A DNA stretch of 37,613 nucleotides from a virus. Below are positions 27,001-34,600 of the stretch, one piece after another. The stretch lies in IMG/VR virus record IMGVR_UViG_3300005264_001153, positions 1 to 37,613 of that record; one strand, written 5' to 3'. Both the position numbers and the translations under genes were made by a program. The notes beneath the pieces were generated by a model. It was not told where the DNA came from. It worked only from the letters and a program-made list of their open reading frames with translations, and did not search any database. Position 1 is the stretch's first letter. Every line of letters starts with the position of its first letter.

Positions 27001-27164
27001 CGAATCTAACCTCTGCTCTTCAAGGATATGGTCTTTTAGGTGTTAACGTTAGTGTAGAGCCTACAGTGGAGCCAGGCATACATATGATAACAGATATAGT
27101 TAGAACGACTCAGTACAAGTTAAAAGAAGCTTTAAATAGTTCTATAGGAAATATGTTTTTTTAG
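21093..27164 (+). CDS. Giant virion protein, tape-measure candidate (2023 aa)
   Basis: Starts at GTG 21093 after GAGAGGAG. It follows the two tail chaperones, the usual place of the tape-measure protein. Residues 14-32 are hydrophobic (AIGEAALAVGAGVALF). Residues 60-800 are mainly helical and charged, and another hydrophobic segment occurs near 830-850 (VLPVAGGLTALSYI). A Tyr/Trp/Pro/His-rich central part (about 890-1050, with 'HSWIPTPRHPFSTIRRLADP') is unlike ordinary coiled-coil tape measures. Residues of about 1400-1475 resemble a degenerate staphylococcal-nuclease barrel ('SFNIVGSNEKYKLAGISIKG', 'NGMHVRLEIDKNQYSG'). Residues of about 1605-1705 are Gly/Ala-rich hydrophobic repeats that could enter a membrane. 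It could set tail length and be ejected ahead of DNA. The exact family is unknown to me. Confidence 0.6.
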   Translation: MSNGREQDSSNSIGAIGEAALAVGAGVALFYRSGGSQLLERGVRKADRFLGAIQNDVAGRAMKEFDAKEIKRLYEKHVTSADSSWNKLSSEFDDKIQLLTGKDDLISEIVKRTRLLRNPSQVLASEFNATLKNQLKQGLTEAFNITDENTLGKLHSFVDDGFTNFYEKVIKYSDGQNLHFNKDFQDKHFSDNLFTTEQQTTMMQALNDVMNIKANRKKQFTENNMMLTNNIANTIITDIEGLKKRFGKKGDRTLTEQALGFSRVTLQELVDNKDKVMNSEVVTRNSDGDMVIENAIEIAKKAIERNPDLGDVYVGSHIRKDNSGRIISVTKTKEYKQKIADSFANTLPGKLLKTRDVLNIKDAPSFHFSPSGTIDPILAAHERKIAGISNTESSTSKISNSYVRIHDKMYRINGQDLEHVKEFDNLYLVSGKHGSLPRSIKMLAGDANVKNKKGFLGWADIGTTETPTKAAEFRSIFTKTNANSDWGRNLINNLLYKDIPRNLSPDEAFDIFEQLKKTNKFFNETTSQLDMSTIKQLRKEASNNSKEYFKALEMQDNEMFNSIAKMWSQNDGFKNEDLNVLIKRYISNPQKALESISIISDKGVGISETKSLNFSDMIRKEVAKEAFIKEMEGTNGKNSIVNLFNRAGIKGRKLDEAKYLANYTVFQNQTYLPNTPDKGVRHIESIFDSIEAASRLFKSDIESVYDNTDALFVKQFRQNMIKMSKEKAPLLQKGIQAAELDMMDGFTYGNHIHLQKSVNILEAINNKTKRKAFFKQLTAGRDNMADVTTATMVPYFSVMRLIQPLDSVGLGFSVKNTRNVKDATLNIMLKRVLPVAGGLTALSYIDYRAKAYTGTGLKGATANSLASLDIGARKVASATGVGYVLDHDRDVNPMMQYWFGKDYQNGEERRQYYENGYAPVRQGRYWSFGSASEFRGGKINYFQPNMLKRAHSDYSDIGIYGSTKDKWAHSWIPTPRHPFSTIRRLADPYYLERKHYQDRPYAVTGKAFQEGTPWGAVLNPTIGSIIKPERKMHQRELQGTTIDVRDLIARQNEIQKSRASNKSGLIRIDNTGFTPTSFIPDQAPNDGQRIVNLSASNGQMKAKPSDLNYNAPTMTNELSEQIIMSNATNVSSNVQHATYNMPIIGEAIEKTLSLRMATNSVRRANSAIYEKANSQPEGMITEDSIFRTRNYAGSSVLQNAEAVADLRTIRSGHNYLSDVSYSSKELSGIYGFAFESLFPNKQKYTMQNAGRMNSYSRQFWDSSIGGLGGEFMEIARRFFPHEDHSITRINNIRNTMPSWMPEKFRYGDPYEAIPKGEMRLPGEGYTDLYKLHPDQYGTYGAFDRMKILGDIAPWSREYKYWRDIANDSIKDPYLKKQMQGTKDRVIKQSKQHDFYSYRFLNSKVKTIDAIVDKVTQGGSFNIVGSNEKYKLAGISIKGDINQYLQNGMHVRLEIDKNQYSGKNQDGSINANVETFDGKFSTKLNKKILDDEMAVLRNDSSAAGVHARFSDFQILRGKIYETIAHAQIPYVHDKFLRVNSPLESYKNEQVYGTSYSSWGHPIQSFVLPSLYREWETGYAGQKIGLSSMLLSNYLSKAGASRTARAGANILVAATNRSAVVGGVIGGLLKIGDKKWISKGAKAGAIAGFAGYSITRLEHPVESALNFGKLGAVIGKQLYHAPGKGALVGVVAGLALSGTQSTYFDKNKTFKKWIPKGTRKKWEIEEYYDRLKYVKYTGLYNKAARLAERKEGVDIKRLVNKYEYRQKKDEKEKRKLLYEKSRIEHSNIEESKKVNLLSTIDSKLQSLTIIPQTLEAGEYTRAALIYKQAAEATVYGLQEDASWAQLFRAVPKNERDYLIEFSKEKDPKKQKEILELMSPYQRKVLQTAWKQKTDKLESNASFFAKHKIPTLNWGGWNPSVDLDNVKIKTIKNEGMMLSDFGVYESQMNKPEVILAPEIDDYDEGSSGLKLQANLTSALQGYGLLGVNVSVEPTVEPGIHMITDIVRTTQYKLKEALNSSIGNMFF

Positions 27165-27181
27165 GAAAGGTGGAATTAAAA

Positions 27182-28261
27182 ATGCAAACCGCAAAAAGAT
27201 ACAAAGATATGATAAGTTGGTTATTCATAATTCTTCTGATAATTCAAGTTTTTTTAATGACTAATATTTCAAATCTTAGTGAGAAATTTAAAAATGATTT
27301 TGAATTAGCTAAAGATATTGAAATAGCTACGAAAGAAACTTTAATAGAAGAAACTATTCGACCTCAAATGCGATTGATGTTATCAAGCACTAGACAAGCT
27401 TGGATAAATTATTTACAAATTCATCCTGAAGTTGAATTATTATTAAAGGATACAGAAGGCAGATATATCTATCAAAATGAAAACAACAAGATGATTCATT
27501 ATGATAGTTCAACAATGTTTCGAAAAGTTAGGGTAGACAATTGGTATGATATATACGACAGTACAACTTTGGCTCTTATTTGCGAAAAAGTACGCCCTCA
27601 ATGGAACAGAGAAACAATTATTAATATATTTAATATTATAGCTGTTCCAACAAAATCATTTGGACCAACTAGTAGTGTTTTAATATATGACGCATACAAT
27701 GGAGAAGTTTTAATAGACAACTCAAGAAGATATACTTCATCTAATAATAACATTCCTAACAATACTACCTACATGTCTTACTTGTATCTCTCTCCTAACA
27801 ATAAAAATCCTAAAGCAACAAAAAAAATTATTGAAAATGAAATAATGCAACGTTATGATTCAATCAGAGGAACGAATATAATATCATTTTTTTATGAGCC
27901 TATGGACATGGGAGACGAAGCAAGCGACTTTGAGAAATATCCATTAGGTCAATACAATAGAGAATTTCAAGAAAAAATAATATTACCATATGAATCGGTT
28001 TCGCTTGATAATGAAGCTATGCAAATTGCTATTTTATTAAGTGCAAAAGAATCAGAAATAATTCAAGGTTACGATAACGTATTAAAACAAAACGTTGATT
28101 TGCAAAATAGTTTACAAAAAACTATCGAGATAGGAATCCTAACTCCTATTCTGAGTGTAGCTATATCATTAATAACTATATTCCTTGCAATGTTTGGTTT
28201 GAATACTTACGCACACTTTTTTTACAAGAGAACACAACATTTTACGAAAGAAGGGGAATAA
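27182..28261 (+). CDS. Two-pass membrane protein with a Cache/PAS-like outside domain (359 aa)
   Basis: Started at ATG 27182, eight bases after AGGTGG (27168-27173); the in-frame GTG at 27170 lies inside that site. Hydrophobic segments at residues 11-27 (ISWLFIILLIIQVFLMT) and about 315-340 flank a large soluble region of roughly 285 residues. Its middle has 'LLLKDTEGRYIYQNENN' and 'SSVLIYDAYNGEVLIDNS', which resembles the Cache/PAS-type sensor domains of bacterial chemoreceptors and histidine kinases. No kinase, HAMP or methyl-accepting domain follows, only a 19-residue basic tail. It therefore looks like a sensor or receptor shell without output. Its place among virion genes suggests expression late in infection or a role at the host membrane. 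Confidence 0.55.
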   Translation: MQTAKRYKDMISWLFIILLIIQVFLMTNISNLSEKFKNDFELAKDIEIATKETLIEETIRPQMRLMLSSTRQAWINYLQIHPEVELLLKDTEGRYIYQNENNKMIHYDSSTMFRKVRVDNWYDIYDSTTLALICEKVRPQWNRETIINIFNIIAVPTKSFGPTSSVLIYDAYNGEVLIDNSRRYTSSNNNIPNNTTYMSYLYLSPNNKNPKATKKIIENEIMQRYDSIRGTNIISFFYEPMDMGDEASDFEKYPLGQYNREFQEKIILPYESVSLDNEAMQIAILLSAKESEIIQGYDNVLKQNVDLQNSLQKTIEIGILTPILSVAISLITIFLAMFGLNTYAHFFYKRTQHFTKEGE

Positions 28262-28279
28262 AAAAGGCGGTGAAGCAGT

Positions 28280-28624
28280 ATGAATTTTTTACTAGAGATG
28301 CTGCGACTATCTGTTATACAGATCATCATAGTTGCATATGCAGGAGCCTTGTTTGGAGAAATGAGCAAAGGAATAATTGCAAACGAACCTGTTCGTTTTA
28401 TAGAATATCTTATTTCTTGGATAAGTTCTGGCTTTAGTGGTGTAATGGTTGGATTGTTTTTAAAAGGCTTAATAAATGATATTTCTAATCCATACATCCC
28501 ATTAAGTGGAGCAGGTTATGCTGGTTATGCAGGGCGAAAATTTTCTTCTCAACTTATGAGAAAAGCCTTATTGTCTCTTATACAACAAAGCGAAAAATTT
28601 CTAAACGACAATAAAGATAATTAG
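28280..28624 (+). CDS. Small membrane protein, holin-like (114 aa)
   Basis: ATG 28280 follows AAGGCGGTGAAG. Two hydrophobic stretches are visible at about 8-28 (LRLSVIQIIIVAYAGALFGE) and 43-65 (YLISWISSGFSGVMVGLFLK), then 'PLSGAGYAGYAGRKFSSQLM' and a charged helical tail. Small size, two or three membrane passes, a Gly/Ala-rich 'aGyaGyaGrkf' segment and a polar C-terminus suit several phage holin families. No endolysin gene is in the window to support this. It directly follows the Cache-like membrane gene, so the two may instead work together as a membrane complex. Confidence 0.45.
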   Translation: MNFLLEMLRLSVIQIIIVAYAGALFGEMSKGIIANEPVRFIEYLISWISSGFSGVMVGLFLKGLINDISNPYIPLSGAGYAGYAGRKFSSQLMRKALLSLIQQSEKFLNDNKDN

Positions 28625-28626
28625 AT

Positions 28627-28655
28627 TTGACATTTATAGAAATATATAGTAAACT
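28627..28655 (+). promoter_or_regulatory. Sigma-70-type promoter upstream of the 70-aa gene
   Basis: TTGACA (28627-28632) is an exact -35 match and lies 17 bases from TAAACT (28650-28655, four of six -10 positions). The 70-aa gene starts 43 bases downstream of the -10 element. It is the clearest host-type promoter in the window. Confidence 0.6.
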
Positions 28656-28660
28656 ATATA
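28643..28660 (+). promoter_or_regulatory. Inverted repeat covering the -10 element, possible operator
   Basis: TATATAGT-AA-ACTATATA is a perfect 8+2+8 inverted repeat overlapping the proposed -10 hexamer. A dimeric repressor binding here would block the promoter. The sequence is very AT-rich, so chance is a real alternative. Confidence 0.4.
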
Positions 28661-28698
28661 CAGTTGAAATATTAAAAAAATAAAAGGGGGATTTAAAA

Positions 28699-28911
28699 AT
28701 GGATATATCTAAAAGAATGGATCAAGCGTTTGAAAAAAATGAACAAATAAATAAAGGGATAGCAGAGCATCAAGGGTACATACAAGAATTACAGCAAGAA
28801 GCATTAAAGTTACAAGGTGAATATAGATTACTCGTTGAAATGGGTCAAGCACAAGGGATACTCGATGAAAAAGGTCAAAAAATAGAGTCTGAGACTCCTA
28901 AAGAGAACTAA
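28699..28911 (+). CDS. Small coiled-coil protein (70 aa)
   Basis: ATG 28699 follows AAAAGGGGG. The product is almost wholly a charged amphipathic helix ('INKGIAEHQGYIQELQQEAL', 'LQGEYRLLVEMGQAQGI') with an acidic, Pro-containing end. No enzymatic, metal-binding or membrane feature is present. It sits alone between a promoter and a strong terminator, so it is probably transcribed as its own short message in addition to read-through. A coiled-coil scaffold, anti-repressor or small regulator are all possible; I cannot choose. Confidence 0.6.
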   Translation: MDISKRMDQAFEKNEQINKGIAEHQGYIQELQQEALKLQGEYRLLVEMGQAQGILDEKGQKIESETPKEN

Positions 28912-28956
28912 TAAAAAAGCTTACTACATTTGTCCTGTAGTAAGCTTTTTTATTAG
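28910..28956 (+). terminator. Strong, nearly symmetrical Rho-independent terminator
   Basis: A perfect 19-bp stem (28910-28928 with 28936-28954) around a 7-base loop has six A residues on the left and six T residues on the right of its GC-containing core (AGCTTACTACA). It would work in both directions and closes the 70-aa gene's transcript. Confidence 0.9.
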
Positions 28957-28990
28957 TATTATAGTATAAAAGAAAAAAGGGTGTGATAAA

Positions 28991-31021
28991 ATGTCTTTGT
29001 CTTCTCATGATATAAAAAATAGTGTTAAGAATAAAAAGAAAAAAGCAGGTTTTAATAGATCTGCAATTACACAAACATTAAAGAATCTAAATACTTCTAC
29101 ATACATAGAAACAGGTTATTCAGATGCTTTAAATAGTGTTTCTGAAAAAGCATCAAAAAAGGCAAATCTTCCAGGGTTGATTCCTTTATTAGAAGATATT
29201 AATAATCAAGCTTTTTTTCAAACATTGCATTCGTTTAGTGATATATCCCCAACTAGACAGACTGGTGAAGAATTGATGAAACGAGCAATACAAAAATCAG
29301 AAAATATAATAGTTAAAAAAATGCCTCTCAATGCGGATATCATATTTAAAAATTCTAGTTTGAATAATTCTACAAGCACACCTAGAATATTAAAAGCTGC
29401 TGAAAAATTTAAAGACATTCTTGATCAAGGCGGAAAATATTTGTCTTTTGATACAGAGACTTTAGCAGGACAAAATGGAGCAGGAATACAAGTATTAGAT
29501 ACTATAACAGAATACTCTTTCTCTCTTCATAACAGTTCAGGAGAAGTAATAGATGAAATCAGAAATATAGTAGGCTTTAATGAAAAGGAAGTAAACTATT
29601 GGCGAAACGAATTAGAACGAATTGGGCGTACAGGACCTTTGAATAGTAGAGACCAAGTAATTCTCGACAGATTTAGTTTAGTCGGACACAACAAAGTAAG
29701 CATAGAAGATATTGCAGGAGATGGTTCTCAATGGGCTTTTTCTAATATGCCTACTGAGAAAGAAGTTGCTAATACAAAATCTTCTCTTAAAGCTGCATAT
29801 CGAGGAGTAGACTCGACAGCTGAAAAAATAGGACTAGATAGTTCTCTTCATATAGATGTAACTAACGACACCCACTTAGATACATATTCATTAAAACGAT
29901 TTCTATCTGATACTCTCGGGAAAAATCACTTAGGTATCGACAATTCAAATTCAGACAAGGGTCTTAATACCTTAGAACACATAATGAAATCTACTCATCC
30001 CGAACTCTACGAAGGAAGACTTGCCCATATTGCATACGATGATGAACAGATAATGGCACAAGGATTTTTTCATGAAAATATAAAAGGTAGTAACGAAACC
30101 TTATTTGATAGAATGTTTACTCAACTTCAAACAATAATGAAAGACTCATCTGATTCTCCTACTCATAAATATAAAGGATCCAATGAACAGTTATTTTCTG
30201 TTAATTCTACTTATATGATAAATAACTTTAATAAAAAAGGCGGATTAGGATTTGTTTATGATCCAGTTTCTGCTACATACAAAACACTTAATGGATATGA
30301 AGCTGGAGAAAGTGGAATAAAAAAACAAAGCTTTAATCAAGTCGGACCAAAAAAAAGAGGGCTTTATACTCGGCAAGTCGTAGCTTTAGACACAGAAAAG
30401 CTAAAAACATATTTTCAACCAGACTCTCCAGAGTTTAAAACTTATGACAACATGGCTGTTAATGGTATGTATATGATAGTACATACACCTATTAATAGTA
30501 AGAAAGAAAGTGCCGAGACTTTAGGGGCAAAACAGATATTCACATTCCATGAAAGCTTAGACTCCGTAGCCTATATGTTAGGACAAGGTGAAGTTATCGG
30601 AGAATACAATAACAAAGCAAAAGATACAAGCATTAGATACTTAGAAGATTTTTCAGAAATAAAAAGTCACAATGTTAAAGTCGCAAAAGTAGATGCGAGT
30701 ACAGGTTCTGTAACTATGACGAAAGGAACAATTGATGATTTTGCTGAAATGAGTCGTCAAAAAATGTTTAATGATTCTGCTGCTAGATGGGTTAGAAATG
30801 TAGACTATAAAAAATATGGCAAATTAAAATCACAATATGCTGCTATAGACAATACAATAAAAAAAATAACTCCAGCTGAGTATTCCAAGAGAATAGCTCA
30901 AGGTCTACCGTTAATAGATACAACACAAGGAGAGTTGTTTGATGCTTTTAAATTCTATTCTTTTGGTTTAAAAGAGCATACAATTGCAACTGAATCGATT
31001 ATTAATAAGTACTCCAAGTAA
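28991..31021 (+). CDS. Protein with a DEDDh 3'-5' exonuclease domain (676 aa)
   Basis: ATG 28991 follows AAAAAGGGTGTG. Residues 1-140 are basic and polar. Residues of about 148-360 carry a DnaQ/RNase T-like nuclease pattern. Exo I is 'YLSFDTETLAG' (D154, E156). An Exo II-type element is 'LVGHNK' (H233, N234) with a candidate Asp at 240 (IED), followed by 'HLDTYSLKRFL'. Exo III is 'HIAYDD' (H346, D351; H-x-A-x-x-D). In this superfamily four acidic residues bind two metal ions and the His activates water for 3'-5' hydrolysis. The Exo II spacing is two residues longer than usual, so that Asp is less sure. Residues 370-676 are unassigned. The gene leads directly into the RNA-polymerase-like ORFs, suggesting one functional unit. 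Confidence 0.72.
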   Translation: MSLSSHDIKNSVKNKKKKAGFNRSAITQTLKNLNTSTYIETGYSDALNSVSEKASKKANLPGLIPLLEDINNQAFFQTLHSFSDISPTRQTGEELMKRAIQKSENIIVKKMPLNADIIFKNSSLNNSTSTPRILKAAEKFKDILDQGGKYLSFDTETLAGQNGAGIQVLDTITEYSFSLHNSSGEVIDEIRNIVGFNEKEVNYWRNELERIGRTGPLNSRDQVILDRFSLVGHNKVSIEDIAGDGSQWAFSNMPTEKEVANTKSSLKAAYRGVDSTAEKIGLDSSLHIDVTNDTHLDTYSLKRFLSDTLGKNHLGIDNSNSDKGLNTLEHIMKSTHPELYEGRLAHIAYDDEQIMAQGFFHENIKGSNETLFDRMFTQLQTIMKDSSDSPTHKYKGSNEQLFSVNSTYMINNFNKKGGLGFVYDPVSATYKTLNGYEAGESGIKKQSFNQVGPKKRGLYTRQVVALDTEKLKTYFQPDSPEFKTYDNMAVNGMYMIVHTPINSKKESAETLGAKQIFTFHESLDSVAYMLGQGEVIGEYNNKAKDTSIRYLEDFSEIKSHNVKVAKVDASTGSVTMTKGTIDDFAEMSRQKMFNDSAARWVRNVDYKKYGKLKSQYAAIDNTIKKITPAEYSKRIAQGLPLIDTTQGELFDAFKFYSFGLKEHTIATESIINKYSK

Positions 31022-31025
31022 GATA

Positions 31026-31673
31026 ATGAATAATAAAACTATTACAACACTCGAAGAAGATATGCAAGTTGTACAATTTGATATAAAAAATTTATTCACA
31101 AAGACTACTAAACAATCTGAAATTTCTAATGATATATTAACGGTTAACTACAAAAAAGGTTCTTTATTAAATAAACTAATGCAAACAAGATATGGGAATG
31201 AACAAACAGTAAAAAAGAATGGAGTTCATGGATTAGACACTCTTTCAAAGTTCGTACAACATATAGCTAATCAAGATGACTTCTCAGAGATAGCAGATAA
31301 ATTAACTCGTGATTATCTAGGAAAATATGGGATTATTAGATCTGGCGAAAGAGCTGATATTATCGGTGATAAATTACAAAGAACAATAGCCGCTCATATT
31401 GAAAACAAAAGAGGAACCGTTGACTCAACTTTTGGATTAATAGATAAATCTTTATTCTATCAAGATGTCTTATCAGAAAATGAATTATTAGCAAATGCAG
31501 ATACTGAACAAGTAAAAAAAATAGTACTTGATTCTATTGATAAAAATAAGAAAATGGAATATATTGACTTAGGCAAAAATAAGAACTTAAAGTCATCTTC
31601 CATTGATAAAATAGCTGAAAAACTAATAAATATAAATGAAGATGAATGGCAAAAATTTGTTGACAGGTGCTAA
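31026..31673 (+). CDS. 215-aa ORF linking exonuclease and polymerase ORFs
   Basis: I start at ATG 31026, four bases after the exonuclease stop. Unlike nearly every other gene here it has no visible Shine-Dalgarno sequence, so it needs re-initiation, or is really the continuation of the upstream protein. The product is helical and charged ('LDTLSKFVQHIANQDDFSEI', 'DYLGKYGIIRSGERADIIGD') with no motif I recognise. It ends in 'EWQKFVDRC', immediately after an A5 run (31651-31655). Removing one A would continue the sequence smoothly into the polymerase-like ORF. It may therefore be the middle of one long protein. Confidence 0.55.
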   Translation: MNNKTITTLEEDMQVVQFDIKNLFTKTTKQSEISNDILTVNYKKGSLLNKLMQTRYGNEQTVKKNGVHGLDTLSKFVQHIANQDDFSEIADKLTRDYLGKYGIIRSGERADIIGDKLQRTIAAHIENKRGTVDSTFGLIDKSLFYQDVLSENELLANADTEQVKKIVLDSIDKNKKMEYIDLGKNKNLKSSSIDKIAEKLININEDEWQKFVDRC

Positions 31674-31683
31674 GAGTGCAAAC

Positions 31684-34600
31684 ATGGATGTCTTGATAAC
31701 TGATGACTTAACTAATCCTATTAAAATAATAGAAAGAAATACAAAAGATTATACAAATGCCGTATTGCCTATGATTAGTAACACAGGCAATCAAATAGAA
31801 ATTAATATTGCTGGAACAAAATATGTGAGTACTGCTTTTGTAAATACAAAAAAAGTAACTAGAAATAAAAATTTTAATATTAAAGATATTTCTTCTACTG
31901 GGCTTATAGGAAAAGCTCATAGAGAATCTTTTGGATTCGAATCTAATATGAAACTTAGTATTGAAGAACAATCAAAATCTCTCTTAGAACGATTCCATTA
32001 TTCTGGAAAATCAATTGCAGGAAAAGTAGGAGAATATGGTAGGTTAATAGAACGAAATAATCCTGAGATATATTACGCTCAATTAGAATATGATATTAAT
32101 GAACTCATCACTATTCTTCCTGAAATCGAACGATACCAAGGAACTCATACAATGATTGATGATTTACAAAGGCAAGGGAAAATTTCACCTGAATTTTCAA
32201 AACATATAAAAAGCTTAACAGAAATGAAAAGTCCTAGGAAAAGAGTACAGAAAATTTCAAAGCTAATGTCAACAGAACGAAATGCATTTATGACTGATGG
32301 TGTAATACCTATCCTTCATTATATTAAAGAAAAATCAAACGACAAATATGTTCAACACTTTGCAGGAAATGCTGACATATCCGTAAAAGGAAGCAGAAAC
32401 AACAAAGGTAAAGTATCTGTAGGTGCAGTGGATCATGGTATAGGTAACTTATTCAACCTTCAATCAAAGCCGACAGTTAAACAACATTCGAACCGTGTAC
32501 TAATGGACAAAACAAAAGTAACGAAAGAATTAAGTAAATTGGGATTTTTAGGTAATGGAGTAGAATTAGAAGATGCAATAACATCAGAAGAGTATCAAGA
32601 TATAATGACTGATATAACTCAAAATATAGGAGAAACAAAACGAACAGCAACAAGTTCTCTTTCTGTTACACAACTAGTTATAGATGAAAGTAATGCTAAA
32701 ATGCTTTTTTCAAAAGAAGAACAAGCTTTCGATAAAGTTGCAAAAGAATTTGTAATGAAGAATCCTGCATATAACAAATTGTCTCCTAAAGAACGAGAGA
32801 AAGTAATTCTTGACATAAAACAAACTTTAAGAAATCAAGTTAAAGACATCAATTTACATGAACAAGGACTAGTTATGGATACTAGACTATATAGAACAGC
32901 TTTTAGCAATTCTAATTCTAGCTATAATATAGTAAAGTCCAAAGGAACAGATATATTAAAACAAAATGGTGTTAATTTTAATATAGACGAAAACAATCTT
33001 AAAAAAATAGATTTTTCTATAGATACAAAAGGTTTGGATTTTAAATATCAAAATGGGTTCTCTGTCAATAACAGAGAAGAAGTAATGGACTTAATAGGAA
33101 ACACAGGAAGAGTAACTACCTTTAATGCAAAACGAGATGGATTTGTACAAGGACGCTTTTATGATGCTAGAGGAATACAGTTAGATGAAAATGATGTTTC
33201 TAATATTATTAAAAAGAATTTTGGAAATAAAAAAGCTAGTTCAGAAGAAATAAGAAATTTCTTATTTAAAGAATTAGATTATAATATAATTCTTCAAAAT
33301 GCCAACGAACCTTTTGGAAGTAAGATTTTTCAAGGATATGGAGAAAAGGGAACTGTTAATAATCTTATCCCAGTTATTGGCGAACATAGTAATTTAATAA
33401 AAAAACAATTAGAACAACTAGGTCTAGAAAAATATGTAGGAACAAAAGCAACTAATGCGAGTCTAACGGAATTATATAAAAACATCGATGTATTATCATC
33501 GACAAAAGAAGAAGCAACTTCTTTAAAAAACATTATAGCTAATGAACAAAATTTAGCATCTAAAGTTATTTTTGATGAGATTCTAGGAAAAACAAATGCT
33601 AAAGTTATTATCAATCAAGCGACTGAAAAACATAATCATGGCTTTGATGCTCTTTTAAAAGTATTCAATGCTGTGAAAGACAGGCAAGGTTCAATTTTAG
33701 AAGAAGACATAGCAGCAGCTTTTCCTGAAATGAAAAGAGACGTCGATTATAAACTAGATAAAAAAACTGGGCAAGTCATTTTGACTAGTGATATAAATGA
33801 TTTTGGTTTAGATATCGATGCATTAAAAAAACATCTTTCAAATAAAAATATAAAAATCCCTGAGTTTAGATACAACGGAGAAGCTTTAGGTTCTATAATT
33901 AGAACCCCTTTAAATCAAGTTTATGATGATACCGCAGGTGGATATAAAGGTAGGAATAATCAAACACAATCACTAAGAAGTTTAAACAAAAAAGTAAAAG
34001 CTGTAGTTCAAAGGATAAAAGATAATCCCTCTAAAAATCCTAAAGTAGATAAAAAATTAATAAATAAGTATACAAAAAGTGCAAACAAAGAAGCTGCGAA
34101 TATAAAAGCAGGTTTGAGAGCTTCTAAAGACATTGAAAAAGGAATGCCTTATTCTCAACGAACTTACCTTGCCTTAAGTAGAGCAACTTATTCTCAAGGA
34201 ATAATAGATAGATTACAATCTTCTTTACCAACAGAAGATTTCGAAGAATTAGTACATAAAACAGATGTTATAAAAAAAGCGGAATCTGGAGGTTATCAAT
34301 TAGCCGATGGCTTTGAAAAAACATCTATTCTTGAACCTTTTATTGATACAATGAATAAGACTTTAATATATGGGCAAACAGGCGATTTAACCTTACAAGA
34401 TGTAGTCGATGCAGGGACTGAAAAATCTGCTTTTAGTATGATAGAAAAAGGAGCAAGTAACAATCTTGAAAGATACAAATATCTTGCAGATGCATACAAA
34501 GACAAAAATATTTCTGTAAAATACGCAGAAAGTGGATATATGTATGGGTCAGGAATATTAGCAAATGAATTTAATACTACGCCTAATGCTAATATAGAAA

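Noticed and set aside
31026-31673. Intein or intron as cause of the split exonuclease-polymerase ORFs
   Set aside because: No intein splice-junction residues, homing-endonuclease motifs or intron-like spacing are visible; the ORFs adjoin with only single-base offsets.
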